Origin: Bradyrhizobium guangxiense
Lineage (GTDB): Bacteria; Pseudomonadota; Alphaproteobacteria; Rhizobiales; Xanthobacteraceae
Assembly (NCBI RefSeq): GCF_004114915.1
Contig: NZ_CP022219.1
Coordinates: forward strand, 6,168,501 to 6,232,500
Reading direction: 5' to 3'
DNA: 64,000 bases
In this document: positions 9,761 to 18,590 of the stretch, piece after piece
How the letters are laid out: every line of letters starts with the position of its first letter
How positions within the stretch are numbered: the stretch's first letter is position 1
Position numbers and translations under genes: made by a program
Notes under the pieces: generated by a model
What the model saw: the letters and a program-made list of their open reading frames with translations, nothing else
Databases searched by the model: none
What the model was told of the DNA's origin: nothing

Positions 9761-10264
9761 ATGCCAAGACAGGAAGTGATTCGCAAAGCCAGGCAAGACA
9801 AGCGCGCCGGAAAATCGCCGAGCACGCAGGCCGGAGAATTCGTCAAGGACGAGATCGACAAGATCAGGAAGGGCAGACACGGCGCGCGCTCGACCAAGCA
9901 GGCCGTTGCCATCGGCCTGTCCGAGGCGCGCCGCGCCGGCGTCGATCTGCCGCCGCCGCGCAAAGGGCGAACCAAGAAGTCGACACGACGCAGCGCCAAA
10001 TATGCCTATGAGGTCGGCCAGGGCAAACGCACGCCGAAGCGCCGACCGAAAGTGTCGCGCGCGGTCGAGAACGTCCTGAAGAAGGAGCCGCGCTCAACGG
10101 CATCGCGGAGCGCGCTGTCGAAGCAAGGCAAGCGCGCGGCAAGCCGGCGAAGTGCCTCGTCCCGTTCAGCCGCCGCGCGCAAGGCAAGCCACACCAAGGG
10201 TGCCAAGGTCCGCTCCGCCGCCGCGAAGAAGGCGGCACGCACCAGGGCGCGCCGCCGCGGCTAG
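9761..10264 (+). CDS. DUF6496 family protein with a histone H1-like basic tail
   Basis: A 167-residue, very basic protein. The N-terminal half (PRQEVIRKARQDKRAGKSPS, then AGEFVKDEIDKIRKG) matches what I know as the DUF6496 family. The C-terminal half is rich in Lys, Arg, Ala and Ser (for example AAARKASHTKGAKVRSAAAK), resembling eukaryotic histone H1 tails and bacterial HU-tail proteins, and predicts nucleic-acid binding. The ATG at 9761 follows AAGGGA. The longer open frame back to 9407 overlaps the hydrolase gene and is not used. Confidence 0.75.
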   Translation: MPRQEVIRKARQDKRAGKSPSTQAGEFVKDEIDKIRKGRHGARSTKQAVAIGLSEARRAGVDLPPPRKGRTKKSTRRSAKYAYEVGQGKRTPKRRPKVSRAVENVLKKEPRSTASRSALSKQGKRAASRRSASSRSAAARKASHTKGAKVRSAAAKKAARTRARRRG

Positions 10265-10288
10265 GTGGGGGCGCGGCGTCGGGCGGAG

Positions 10289-11227
10289 CTACTCGGCGGC
10301 CTCGCCGAGATCGAGCCGGGCTCGCGGTGCCTCTCCGGTCACCACCGAGACACGCTCGCCCCAGCGTTCCCAGGGATAGTAATCCCAGATCGCGTGGTGC
10401 TGGCTCGCCCAATTGTCCCATACCAGCAGCGAATTCGGCTGCCAGTTGACGCGCGTCTGCAACGCCAGCTGACTTTCGACATGCCGGAACAGAAACTGTA
10501 GAATGGCGTCGCTTTCCCGCCGCGTCAGTTGCACGATGTGCGAAGTGAAGGACGCATTCACATAGAGGAACTTTCGTCCCGTGCGCGGATGGACGGGCAC
10601 CACCGGGTGCTCCGTCTGCGGATAGGTCTTGCCGGGATCAGGCTTCGCACCATAGCCGGCGGTCCAGGCCAGCGACCCGTCGTGGATGGCGGTCAGGCCG
10701 TCGAGCAATTGCTTGACCGGATCCGACAGGAATTCGTAGGCGAGATACATGTTGGCGAAGGCGGTGTCGCCGCCGAGCGGCGGGGTCTTCGTCACCCGCA
10801 GCAGCGAATAGGCGATCGGGCTGGGATCGCAGGACACGTCGGGATGCCAGCCATCGCCGGCAGTGAAGCGCGAGTCCCGGCCGGTCTTCCATGACAGGAA
10901 TTCCGGATCGAACGGACCATCGCCCTTGAAACGCGTGGCGGCCAGCTCGTGCCGGTGCAAAGACTTGCCGAAGCGGCGCGCGAAGCGCTTATGATCCTCC
11001 GGCGAAAGTTTCTGGTCGCGGAAGATCACGGCAAGATTCTCGTCGATCGCCCGCCTGATTTCGGCAAATTGCGTCTCGCTCACCTCCTTGGAGAGATCGA
11101 TACCGGAGATCTCCGCGCCGACGGTCGGCGAGAGCTGCCTGACCTCGATTGTCTCGAACGGTTCGCGCCGGTCCGTGTTCCACCGTTCAATCGCGAGCTT
11201 GTCGTTGAAGTCTCTGTAGAAACTCAT
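10289..11227 (-). CDS. TauD/TfdA family Fe(II)/2-oxoglutarate dioxygenase
   Basis: A 312-residue 2-oxoglutarate-dependent dioxygenase. The iron facial triad starts at His128-x-Asp130 (in GWHPDVS); the distal His is in WASQHHAIWDYYP. The ATG at 11227 is preferred over a TTG at 11242 because GAGGGG lies just upstream. Relatives hydroxylate taurine, alkylsulfates or aryloxyalkanoates. It is 28 bp downstream of a sulfonate-type binding protein on the same strand, so sulfur scavenging from a sulfonate or sulfate ester is the likely role. Confidence 0.87.
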   Translation of the reverse strand: MSFYRDFNDKLAIERWNTDRREPFETIEVRQLSPTVGAEISGIDLSKEVSETQFAEIRRAIDENLAVIFRDQKLSPEDHKRFARRFGKSLHRHELAATRFKGDGPFDPEFLSWKTGRDSRFTAGDGWHPDVSCDPSPIAYSLLRVTKTPPLGGDTAFANMYLAYEFLSDPVKQLLDGLTAIHDGSLAWTAGYGAKPDPGKTYPQTEHPVVPVHPRTGRKFLYVNASFTSHIVQLTRRESDAILQFLFRHVESQLALQTRVNWQPNSLLVWDNWASQHHAIWDYYPWERWGERVSVVTGEAPRARLDLGEAAE

Positions 11228-11255
11228 ACTGCTACCCCTCAAATGGACGCCCCGC

Positions 11256-12209
11256 TCAGGAGCCCGGATTCCATTTCCAGACGATGTCGGAGACGTTGAC
11301 CGGCTTCGGGATCAGGCCGAGCCTGGTGAAGCGATCGGCGACCGCCTGCTGGCTCCTGATCACCTCGCCGTCGATCGGCACCACGCTGAAGTTGGAGCGA
11401 TCGACGAAGCGCCTCACGGCTGTGATGTCGACGCCAGTGGCCTCGGCCTGCGCTTTGGCGACTTCCTCGTGATGACCGTTGGCCCAACCGCCTTCGGAGG
11501 CGAAGGCGGCATTGAGCTTCGCGACCAGTGCTGGATATTTGTCCACGAAGTCGGAACCCGCGATGTAGAAGGCATTCGGCGTGTGCACGTCCTTGTCGAA
11601 AGCGATGACGCGCGCGTTCTCCTTCAGCTCGGCAATGGCGAGATACGGATCCCAGATCGACCAGGCGTCGACCGATCCCTTGATGAAGGCGGCCGTCGCA
11701 TCGGCAGGCGCAAGCGGCGCCGGCGTGATGTCGGACCACGACAGGCCGGCCTTTTCGAGCGCGGTGACCAGCAGATTGTGCGCGCTCGATCCCTTGCCGA
11801 AGGCAACGCGCTTGCCCTTGAGATCGGCCAGCGCGTGAATCGGCGAATCCTTCGGCACGATGATCGCCTGGGTGTTTCCTTCCGATTTCACCGCAGCAAC
11901 GTAGCGGATCTTGGCGCCGCCGGCCTGCGCGAAGATCGGCGGCGTGTCGCCGACGAAGCCGAAATCGACGCTGCCGACATTGATAGCCTCCAGCAGCGGC
12001 GGACCGAACTGGAAGTCGATCCACTTGATCTCGATGCCGAGCGGCTTGAAGGCGTTCTCGAGCGTCTGGCGCTGGCGCACCGCCGGGAAGAAGCCGCCCT
12101 TCTGCGTGCCGACGCGGATCTCCGCCGGCTTGTCCTCGGCGTGCCCGGGCGAGCCTGCCGCAGTTGCCAGCAACAGAGCGCCGGCGATGATGTGTCGTCG
12201 CGTGATCAT
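11256..12209 (-). CDS. ABC transporter substrate-binding protein, aliphatic sulfonate (SsuA) type
   Basis: A 317-residue periplasmic binding protein of the NMT1/SsuA family with a signal peptide (residues 1 to about 24, GSPGHAED). Signature stretches include VGTQKGGFFPAVRQ, VGSVDFGFVGDTPPIFAQ and VDAWSIWDPYLAIAE. The ATG at 12209 is set by the signal peptide; the frame is open to 12470. No matching permease or ATPase is adjacent, so it may use a transporter encoded elsewhere. Forms a unit with the upstream small gene and the downstream TauD-like dioxygenase. Confidence 0.88.
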   Translation of the reverse strand: MITRRHIIAGALLLATAAGSPGHAEDKPAEIRVGTQKGGFFPAVRQRQTLENAFKPLGIEIKWIDFQFGPPLLEAINVGSVDFGFVGDTPPIFAQAGGAKIRYVAAVKSEGNTQAIIVPKDSPIHALADLKGKRVAFGKGSSAHNLLVTALEKAGLSWSDITPAPLAPADATAAFIKGSVDAWSIWDPYLAIAELKENARVIAFDKDVHTPNAFYIAGSDFVDKYPALVAKLNAAFASEGGWANGHHEEVAKAQAEATGVDITAVRRFVDRSNFSVVPIDGEVIRSQQAVADRFTRLGLIPKPVNVSDIVWKWNPGS

Positions 12210-12237
12210 TTGCGAAGTCCTTTCGGTCTGCTGGTGC

Positions 12238-12432
12238 TTAGATTGAGACAAGGTGCCGGCGCTCCGCCAACACGGCGCGGGCGGCGCGTTCGGCGTCCCG
12301 GGCCGAGCGGAACTGGCGGCCTTCGAGACTGTCGAACAGGCGTTCGGAGGAGAAGAAGCGAAAGCCGCGCTCGTCGCTGGCGATGATGCCGGCGGTGCGG
12401 TCATGAACTTCGATGATATAGGCCTTGGGCAT
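12238..12432 (-). CDS. Small hypothetical protein, 64 residues
   Basis: Starts MPKAYIIEVHDRTAGIIASD at the ATG 12432 and contains a phenylalanine-rich GFRFFSSERLFDSLEGRQF core. It lies 28 bp upstream of the ssuA-like gene on the same strand and is probably the first gene of that unit. I do not recognise a domain. Compactness, charge pattern and position suggest a genuine gene; function unknown. The frame extends to 12513 but the extra residues look random. Confidence 0.6.
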   Translation of the reverse strand: MPKAYIIEVHDRTAGIIASDERGFRFFSSERLFDSLEGRQFRSARDAERAARAVLAERRHLVSI

Positions 12433-12821
12433 GGCTGCTCGTTCGCCGAACGGGTCGGCGTTCCTGTCAAGAGATTGCGATCGGGACTTTGGTTCGGCGG
12501 TCAGCAGCAACAACAGGCGCCGGTCGCGGCCGAGACGCAGCGACGCATCATGCGCTTGCGCATGTCGCTCATCACTCGCTGGTCATTCGATGTCATGCAG
12601 CGGCTCTCGGCTCGAAGGTGCAGTTTCGATGTCTCGAATATCGAGGGATTGACCCGATCGGTCAATGAAATGGCTATCCATATTTGCGGCGGTCGCGTGC
12701 GCGCACGTCTCTGCGCGCAAGCCGCCGCAACCGAAATCATCTCGCGATGATGTCAACACGTTGGGCGTCCATAGCGTGGTACCGTTACCCCCAGAGGCGC
12801 AAAGAAGTGCAGGAGGACGAC
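12433..12821. promoter_or_regulatory. 389-bp intergenic region with two inverted repeats
   Basis: No convincing gene. Two adjacent inverted repeats lie upstream of the SDR gene: CTCGA-ATA-TCGAG (12633-12645) and ATTGACC-CGATC-GGTCAAT (12648-12666). The second resembles operators of TetR-type regulators and includes a TTGACC that could serve as a -35 element. No TetR gene is in the window. The short open frames here have biased, cysteine- or arginine-rich translations and are rejected. Confidence 0.45.
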
Positions 12822-13553
12822 ATGACGGATACCATGAAGGAGCGCACGGCGCTCGTGACCGGCGGATCGCGCGGAATTGGTGCAGCCGTCTGTCGCGCGC
12901 TGGCCGAAGCAGGCGCGGCGGTGGCGATCAATTGCCGCGAGAAGATTGACCAAGCTGAACAACTCGCGGGAGAGATCGTCAAGCAGGGCGGCCGCGCCAT
13001 CGTCGTCGCCGCCGACGTCTCGCAGGCCGAGGCCGTGGCCGGAATGGTCGAGCGCGTCACGGCCGGGCTCGGCCCCATCGACATCCTCGTCAACAATGCC
13101 GGCATCGCCATCACACGCGGCCTCGACGACCTCACCGAGGAGGATTTCGACCGAACGATCCTGGTCAATCTGAAGTCCGCGTTCCTGTGCACGCAAGCGG
13201 TGTTGCCGTCGATGCGCGCACGGAAATGGGGCCGCATCATCAACATCTCCTCCGGAGCCGCGCGCGGCGCCGGCTCGATCGGCCCACATTACAATGCGTC
13301 AAAGGCCGGCATGGAGGGCCTGACGCGCGGCTATGCGGCGCGGCTGGTGAAGGAGGGCATCACCGTCAACGCCGTGGCGCCCTCGCTGATCGAGACCGAC
13401 ATGATGAGCGGCCAACCGCAGCTCGTCAGCCGCATCCCGCTCGGCCGCTTCGGCACTGCGGAGGAGGTGGCAAAGGCCGTGATGCTGCTGGTCGACAACG
13501 CCTACATGACCGGACAGACGGTCGCGCTGAGCGGCGGGATGGCGTTTAATTGA
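12822..13553 (+). CDS. SDR family oxidoreductase (3-oxoacyl-ACP reductase-like)
   Basis: A 243-residue classical short-chain dehydrogenase/reductase. NAD(P)-binding TGGSRGIG is at residues 13-20, NNAG at 91-94, and the catalytic triad is Ser143 or Ser144, Tyr157 and Lys161 (YNASK). The ATG at 12822 follows AGGAGG. Substrate is unknown; FabG-like homology only shows reduction of a carbonyl. It stands alone, with a palindromic regulatory region upstream and a repeat element downstream. Confidence 0.87.
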   Translation: MTDTMKERTALVTGGSRGIGAAVCRALAEAGAAVAINCREKIDQAEQLAGEIVKQGGRAIVVAADVSQAEAVAGMVERVTAGLGPIDILVNNAGIAITRGLDDLTEEDFDRTILVNLKSAFLCTQAVLPSMRARKWGRIINISSGAARGAGSIGPHYNASKAGMEGLTRGYAARLVKEGITVNAVAPSLIETDMMSGQPQLVSRIPLGRFGTAEEVAKAVMLLVDNAYMTGQTVALSGGMAFN

Positions 13554-13576
13554 AGCGGAGCGGCGGGCTTCCTTCA

Positions 13577-13709
13577 CTTCTCCCCGCTTGCGGGGAGAGG
13601 TCGGATCGCTCTTGCGATCCGGGTGAGGGGGTACAGATCCCACGGCGATCTCACGCGCGGAGGGAGGCCCCTCACCCAGCCCTCTCCCCGCAAGAGCGGG
13701 GCGAGGGAG
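13577..13709. repeat. Palindromic interspersed repeat with CTCCCCGC stems
   Basis: Two hairpins, around 13577-13600 (CTCCCCGC/GCGGGGAG) and 13680-13709 (CTCTCCCCGC...GCGGGGCGAGGG), are themselves arranged as an inverted repeat, with GGGTGAGGGG matched by CCCCTCACCC inside. It occupies the gap between convergent genes. The pattern is one I associate with dispersed repeats in rhizobial genomes. Confidence 0.65.
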
Positions 13710-13728
13710 ATGAGAGAGCACGGACGCA

Positions 13729-14340
13729 TCACCACATCGTTGCCGCGGCCCGTTCCGGCCACGCGCGGTCGTATTCCGCACCGCCGACCTTGTTGTCGCT
13801 CATCTCGGCGAGGATCTGGCCCGGTGTCGGCAGCGTCTTGGGGTCGACGCGCTTGTCGGGATTCCAGAGGTCGGAGCGGACGATGGCGCGGGCGCACTGG
13901 AAATAGATCTCCTCGACGTTCATCACCATGACACTGCGCGGCGCCTTGCCCTCGACCTTGAACGAAGCCAGCAGCTCCGGATCGATCGAGAGATGGGCGC
14001 GGCCATTGGCGCGGACCGCGTTGCCGGAGCCGGGAATCAGGAACATCAGCGACACGGGGGGGTCCCGCACGACGTTGCGCAGGGAATCGACCCGGTTGTT
14101 GCCACGGCGGTCGGGCAGCATCAGCGTCTTCGGATCATGGACACGGACGAAGCCCGGCAGGGCGCCGCGCGGCGAGCAGTCGATGCCTTCCGGGCCGATG
14201 GTGGCGAGCGCGGCGAACGACGCCTTTTCGATGAAGATCCGGTAGAGCGGCGTGACATGGTCGGCGACTTTTACGGTCGAGGCGTCACCAACGGCGCCGT
14301 AGATAGCCTCAAGCTGCTCGACCGTTTCGATCATCGACAT
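13729..14340 (-). CDS. Pyridoxamine 5'-phosphate oxidase-like FMN-binding protein (MSMEG_1061 type)
   Basis: A 203-residue split-barrel flavin protein. PLYRIFIEKASFAALATIGP and DCSPRGALPGFVRVHD are typical of the PPOX-like family that binds FMN or F420, often annotated after MSMEG_1061. The ATG at 14340 follows AGGAGA; the frame continues to 14385 without a better signal. It lies 86 bp downstream of phnN on the same strand and could be read from the phn operon, but nothing links it functionally to phosphonates. Confidence 0.8.
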   Translation of the reverse strand: MSMIETVEQLEAIYGAVGDASTVKVADHVTPLYRIFIEKASFAALATIGPEGIDCSPRGALPGFVRVHDPKTLMLPDRRGNNRVDSLRNVVRDPPVSLMFLIPGSGNAVRANGRAHLSIDPELLASFKVEGKAPRSVMVMNVEEIYFQCARAIVRSDLWNPDKRVDPKTLPTPGQILAEMSDNKVGGAEYDRAWPERAAATMW

Positions 14341-14426
14341 GCCACTCTCTCCTGTTGCGCCGGCTAGATTCTCGCTTGGATGCATTTACTTGACGAAAAC
14401 CGGTATCCACTTCGCTTGAAAACGCT

Positions 14427-15023
14427 CTAATCGTGCCAACCTTCGTGCCTGATCACGCGCACGAGCTGGCGGCTGTGATACTCTGCGCTACCGGCGTTGA
14501 GGATGGTGACATCGGCCTGCGCCGACGAATCGTCGACACTGCGCGACAGCCGCTCCGCGATGTTGCCGTCGCTTTGCCGGCCGCGCGCCGCAAGCCGTTG
14601 CGCCAGCACCTCCGGCGGCGCCGTGATGGCGACCACCACGACGTTGGCATAGGCTTCGCGCAGCGCGCCGATCACAGTGCGCGAGACATTAACGACGACA
14701 GCACGGCCGGCGCGGATGTCGTCATTGATCTCCAGCGGCAGCGCATAGGAATGCCCATGCGCGTCCCAATGCACGGCGAAATCGGCGTGCTCGCGCGCGC
14801 GGGCGAATTCGTCCGGGCTCATTGCAATGTTGTCCTCGTCGGCCGACGACGCGCGCGTCACCACACGGCGCGGGAAGACGACGTCGTGATCATCGGCGCA
14901 GGCCGCCTGCCCCAGCCGCAGCAACGTGTCCTTGCCGGCGCCGCTGGGGCCGACCACGAGCACGAGCCGGCCGGGGCCGATCGCACCCGTCTCGCCCTCG
15001 GCCGTGGTCGCCATCTCGCTCAT
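14427..15023 (-). CDS. phnN: Ribose 1,5-bisphosphate phosphokinase
   Basis: A 198-residue P-loop kinase that phosphorylates ribose 1,5-bisphosphate to PRPP, the last step of the C-P lyase route. Walker A is GPSGAGKDT at residues 25-33; FPRRVVTRASSADEDN and the lid-like AARGRQSDGNIAERLSR are also typical. It overlaps the phnM stop by 4 bp (15020-15023) and is the last gene of phnGHIJKLMN. Confidence 0.93.
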   Translation of the reverse strand: MSEMATTAEGETGAIGPGRLVLVVGPSGAGKDTLLRLGQAACADDHDVVFPRRVVTRASSADEDNIAMSPDEFARAREHADFAVHWDAHGHSYALPLEINDDIRAGRAVVVNVSRTVIGALREAYANVVVVAITAPPEVLAQRLAARGRQSDGNIAERLSRSVDDSSAQADVTILNAGSAEYHSRQLVRVIRHEGWHD

Positions 15024-16171
15024 GCGACGCGGTGTCCCTCGCGCCAGACGCTGCGGACGACGGGAACACTGCCTGCGACATGCACGCGGATCAAGTCGGC
15101 GCGCTTGCCGGCCGCGACCTCGCCGCGGTCGGTGAGACCGACCGCCTCGGCGGGCGCCTTCGTCACGGTGCGAACCGCAGCCGGAAGGCTGATGGCGGGC
15201 ACGTGCTCGGGCAATTGCAGCGCGGCCATCAAAAGGCTCGACGGGATGTAGTCCGACGACAGGATGTCGAGCAGGCCTTCGCGCGCGAGATCGACCGCGG
15301 CGATGTTGCCGGAATGCGAGCCGCCGCGCACGACGTTCGGCGCGCCCATCAAGATGTCGATGCCGGCCTGGTGCAAGCCGCGCGCGGCCTCCAGCGTGGT
15401 CGGGAATTCCGCGACCGAAACGCGATCGCGCACGGCGTCGGCGACGTTCTCCTCGGTGGTATCGTCGTGGCTCGCCAGCGGGATGTTGTACTGATGCGCC
15501 AGCGCCACGATCTGCCGCATATTGGTCGCGGCATATTGCTTCTGATACTCGAAGCGCCTCGCGAACAGCTCGTCGAGCTCGGCATCGGTCTTGCCGCCGC
15601 CCTTGCCGCGGTAATAGTCGCGCAGCTTGACCTTGTCGCGGAACTGGCGCTGGCCGGGCGTGTGATCCATCAGCGACATCAGCTTGACGTCGGGACGGTC
15701 GATCAGCTCCTTGGCCTCCTCGACCACGCTCGGCATCGGGATCTCGCAGCGCAGATGCAGGAAATGGTCGGCGCGCAGCAGGCTGGCCTCGCGCGCCGTC
15801 GTGATCGCGGCGGCCAGCACGCCGGCGCGGCCATCGACCTCCTCGGCACCGTCCTCGCGCCAGACCCGGAGCGAATCGAACACGGTGGTGATGCCTGAGG
15901 TCGCGAGCTGGCCGTCATAGGAGATGACGGCGGCGACCGGATTCCAGAACACCTTTGGCCGCGGCACGTAATGGGCTTCGAGGTGGTCGGTGTGGAGCTC
16001 GATCAGGCCGGGCATGATCAGATCGCCGCCGGCATCCGCGGCGCCTGTGGGCGCGCGCCCCTCGCCGATCTCGGCGATGCGGCCATCGGCGAGCGCAAGC
16101 CAGCCCTTCTCGATCACCCGGTCGGCCAGCACGATCCTGGCGTTGGCGATCACTGATTCCTTCGGGTTCAT
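15020..16171 (-). CDS. phnM: Alpha-D-ribose 1-methylphosphonate 5-triphosphate diphosphatase
   Basis: A 383-residue amidohydrolase-fold enzyme that removes pyrophosphate from the ribose 1-methylphosphonate triphosphate made by PhnGHIL. The metal motif ELHTDHLEAHYVPRPKV is visible near residues 60-75, with LASHDDTTEE and LSSDYIPSSL later. An in-frame ATG at 16177 is only one base from the AAGGA, so the ATG at 16171 is preferred. A second, frameshifted phnM paralogue is at 26225-27417; this copy is intact. Confidence 0.93.
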   Translation of the reverse strand: MNPKESVIANARIVLADRVIEKGWLALADGRIAEIGEGRAPTGAADAGGDLIMPGLIELHTDHLEAHYVPRPKVFWNPVAAVISYDGQLATSGITTVFDSLRVWREDGAEEVDGRAGVLAAAITTAREASLLRADHFLHLRCEIPMPSVVEEAKELIDRPDVKLMSLMDHTPGQRQFRDKVKLRDYYRGKGGGKTDAELDELFARRFEYQKQYAATNMRQIVALAHQYNIPLASHDDTTEENVADAVRDRVSVAEFPTTLEAARGLHQAGIDILMGAPNVVRGGSHSGNIAAVDLAREGLLDILSSDYIPSSLLMAALQLPEHVPAISLPAAVRTVTKAPAEAVGLTDRGEVAAGKRADLIRVHVAGSVPVVRSVWREGHRVA

Positions 16172-16182
16172 TTCCATTTCCT

Positions 16183-16893
16183 TCAGGCCGCGGCGGCAAA
16201 GCTGGTGACGTCGACGATACGGTCGGCAATCAGATGTCGGACTTCATCGTCGTGCACAATGGCCACCATGGCGACACCCTGGCGCTTCTTCTCGGCGACC
16301 AGCTCGACCACCACGGCGCGGTTGGCGGCATCGAGCGAGGCGGTGGGCTCGTCCAGCAGCAGGATCGGCAGATCCGAGATGAAGCCGCGCGCGATATTGA
16401 CGCGCTGCTGCTCGCCGCCCGAGAAGGTCGCAGGCGGCAGCTGCCAGAGCCGCTCGGGGATGTTGAGGCGGTGCAGCAGCTCGCCGGCGCGGGACTGCGC
16501 CTCGGCCCGCGTCATGCCATTGACGATCAGCGGCTCGGCGACGACGTCGATGGTCGCAACGCGCGGCACCGCGCGCAGGAACTGGCTGACATAGCCGATC
16601 GTCGAGCGGCGGATGTTGAGGACCTGCCGTGGCTCCGCGGTGGCGAGATCGACCACCGTGCCGCGATGGCGGATACCGATGCGGCCGGCGTCACAGCGGT
16701 AGTTGCCGAAGATCATCTTCAGGATCGACGACTTGCCGGCGCCTGACGGCCCCGACAGCACGACGCATTCGCCCGGGCCGACGTGGAACGTCACGCCGCG
16801 CACGACGGGCAATTCAATGCCGCCCTGCAGGTGCATCGTGAACGTCTTGCGGGCGTCGGCGATATCGATCATGGCGGTCATCGGAAAGCTCAT
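16183..16893 (-). CDS. phnL: C-P lyase ABC-type ATPase PhnL
   Basis: A 236-residue ABC-fold ATPase. Walker A is GPSGAGKSS at residues 48-56, the signature FSGGEQQR at about 157-164, and Walker B ILLLDEP follows. PhnL belongs to the C-P lyase complex or its PhnI reaction rather than to membrane transport; no permease is adjacent. The ATG at 16893 has a weak ribosome site; the ATG at 16881 is an alternative. Confidence 0.93.
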   Translation of the reverse strand: MSFPMTAMIDIADARKTFTMHLQGGIELPVVRGVTFHVGPGECVVLSGPSGAGKSSILKMIFGNYRCDAGRIGIRHRGTVVDLATAEPRQVLNIRRSTIGYVSQFLRAVPRVATIDVVAEPLIVNGMTRAEAQSRAGELLHRLNIPERLWQLPPATFSGGEQQRVNIARGFISDLPILLLDEPTASLDAANRAVVVELVAEKKRQGVAMVAIVHDDEVRHLIADRIVDVTSFAAAA

Positions 16894-16903
16894 CTTGTGA
16901 AGT

Positions 16904-17701
16904 TCATGGCGGCAGAATCGAGGAGACGAGGAGTTGAGTATAGGGCTCGCGCGGATCGTCGAGAACCTGATCGGTGAGACCCGTCTCGATGACGCGGCCG
17001 GCCTTCATCACCATCACGCGGTGCGACAACAGGCGCGCCACCGCGAGGTCGTGGGTGACGATGATGACGGCGAGGTGCAGCTCGGCGACGAGGCTGCGCA
17101 GCAGGTCGAGCAGGCGGGCCTGCACCGAGACGTCGAGGCCGCCGGTCGGCTCGTCCATGAACACCAGGCGCGGCTCGGTGACGAGGTTGCGCGCGATCTG
17201 GAGCCGTTGGCGCATGCCGCCGGAATAGGTGCGCGGCGCATCGTCGATGCGCGCGATGTCGATCTCGACGCGGGTGAGCCAGTCGGATGCGGTCTCGCGG
17301 ATTCGGCCATAGTGATTCCACCCCACCGCCATCAGGCGCTCGCCGACATTGGCACCGGCCGACACTGCCATGCGCAGGCCCTGGGCGGGATCCTGGTGCA
17401 CGAAACCCCAATCGGTGCGGAACAGGAAACGGCGCTCGGCCTCGCCGAGCGTGGCGAGATCGCGCGCGACACCGTCGCGCATCCGATAGGAGACGCGTCC
17501 GGCACTGGCTGCGAGCTGGCCCGACAGCATCTGCAGCAGCGTCGACTTGCCCGAGCCGGACTCGCCGACGATCGCCAGCACCTCGCCGGGATAGAGCGAG
17601 AACGAGACGTCGCGGCACGCGGCGATGCGGCCGAACGACTTGCTGAGAGATTCCGCGACCAGCAGCGGCTGATCGCTGTCGAGCACGGCCTGGTCAACCA
17701 T
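16904..17701 (-). CDS. phnK: C-P lyase ABC-type ATPase PhnK
   Basis: A 265-residue ABC ATPase that docks on the PhnGHIJ core. Walker A GESGSGKST is at residues 46-54, signature YSGGMRQR at 159-166 and Walker B VFMDEP at about 180-185. The ATG at 17701 overlaps the end of phnJ by 8 bp. The frame is open to 17953, inside phnJ, and that extension is not native. Confidence 0.93.
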   Translation of the reverse strand: MVDQAVLDSDQPLLVAESLSKSFGRIAACRDVSFSLYPGEVLAIVGESGSGKSTLLQMLSGQLAASAGRVSYRMRDGVARDLATLGEAERRFLFRTDWGFVHQDPAQGLRMAVSAGANVGERLMAVGWNHYGRIRETASDWLTRVEIDIARIDDAPRTYSGGMRQRLQIARNLVTEPRLVFMDEPTGGLDVSVQARLLDLLRSLVAELHLAVIIVTHDLAVARLLSHRVMVMKAGRVIETGLTDQVLDDPREPYTQLLVSSILPP

Positions 17702-18590
17702 TTGATCTCTCCTGCGCCTTCTCCTTGTACGGCGCGGCGCTGAGGCTGCCATGATGGCCGGCGGCCTGGCGGCTTTCGCAATAGTCGGTGTCGGAGCAGA
17801 CGAACATGCGTGCGCCCTTGTCGTCGGTGACGATCTCGTCGAGATAGGAATTTTCCGCCCCGCACAGCGCGCAAGGCGCGTTGAACCGGTATGGCTCGAA
17901 CGGATGGGCCTCGAAATCGAGCGACACCACCTGCGTATAGGGCGGGATCGCATAGATGCGCTTCTCGCGGCCGGCGCCGAACAATTGTAGCGCGGGGCAA
18001 TTGTCCATCTTGGGATTGTCGAATTTCGGCGTCGGCGACGGATCCATCACGTAGCGCGCGTTGACCTTGACCGGATAGGCATAGGCCGTGGCGATGTGGC
18101 CGAAGCGGGCGATGTCCTCGTAGAGCTTCACATGCATCAGGCCGTATTCGGCGAGCGCATGCATCCGCCGCGTCTCGGTCTCGCGCGGCTCCAGGAAGCG
18201 CAGCGGTTCCGGGATCGGCACCTGATAGACCAGCACCTGGTTTGCGTGCAGCGATGTCTCCGGGATGCGGTGACGGGTCTGGATCACGGTCGCATCAATC
18301 GTCGCGGTCGTCGTCGCAACGCCCGCGGTCTTGGCGAAGAATTTCCGGATCGAGATCGCGTTGGTGGTGTCGTCGGAGCCCTGGTCGATCACCTTCAGCA
18401 CGTCGGCAGGCCCGAGGATCGCCGCGGTGACCTGCACGCCGCCGGTGCCCCAGCCATAGGGCATCGGCATTTCGCGGCTGGGGAACGGCACCTGATAGCC
18501 GGGGATCGCGATCGCCTTCAGGATGGCGCGGCGGATCATCCGCTTGGTCTGCTCGTCGAGATAGGCAAAGTTGTAGGCGGGCGCGTTCAT
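17694..18590 (-). CDS. phnJ: Alpha-D-ribose 1-methylphosphonate 5-phosphate C-P lyase
   Basis: A 298-residue radical SAM-like enzyme that cleaves the carbon-phosphorus bond. The four cysteines Cys240, Cys243, Cys265 and Cys271 match the E. coli cluster and radical residues with an offset of one, and Gly31 (in IPGYQVPF) corresponds to the glycyl-radical site. All catalytic residues are therefore present. It overlaps phnI by 4 bp and phnK by 8 bp, indicating tight translational coupling. Confidence 0.96.
   Translation of the reverse strand: MNAPAYNFAYLDEQTKRMIRRAILKAIAIPGYQVPFPSREMPMPYGWGTGGVQVTAAILGPADVLKVIDQGSDDTTNAISIRKFFAKTAGVATTTATIDATVIQTRHRIPETSLHANQVLVYQVPIPEPLRFLEPRETETRRMHALAEYGLMHVKLYEDIARFGHIATAYAYPVKVNARYVMDPSPTPKFDNPKMDNCPALQLFGAGREKRIYAIPPYTQVVSLDFEAHPFEPYRFNAPCALCGAENSYLDEIVTDDKGARMFVCSDTDYCESRQAAGHHGSLSAAPYKEKAQERSNG

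Noticed and set aside
12501-12740. 79-residue minus-strand open frame in the SDR upstream region
   Set aside because: Odd composition with CCCC at the end and no ribosome site; overlaps palindromic regulatory DNA.
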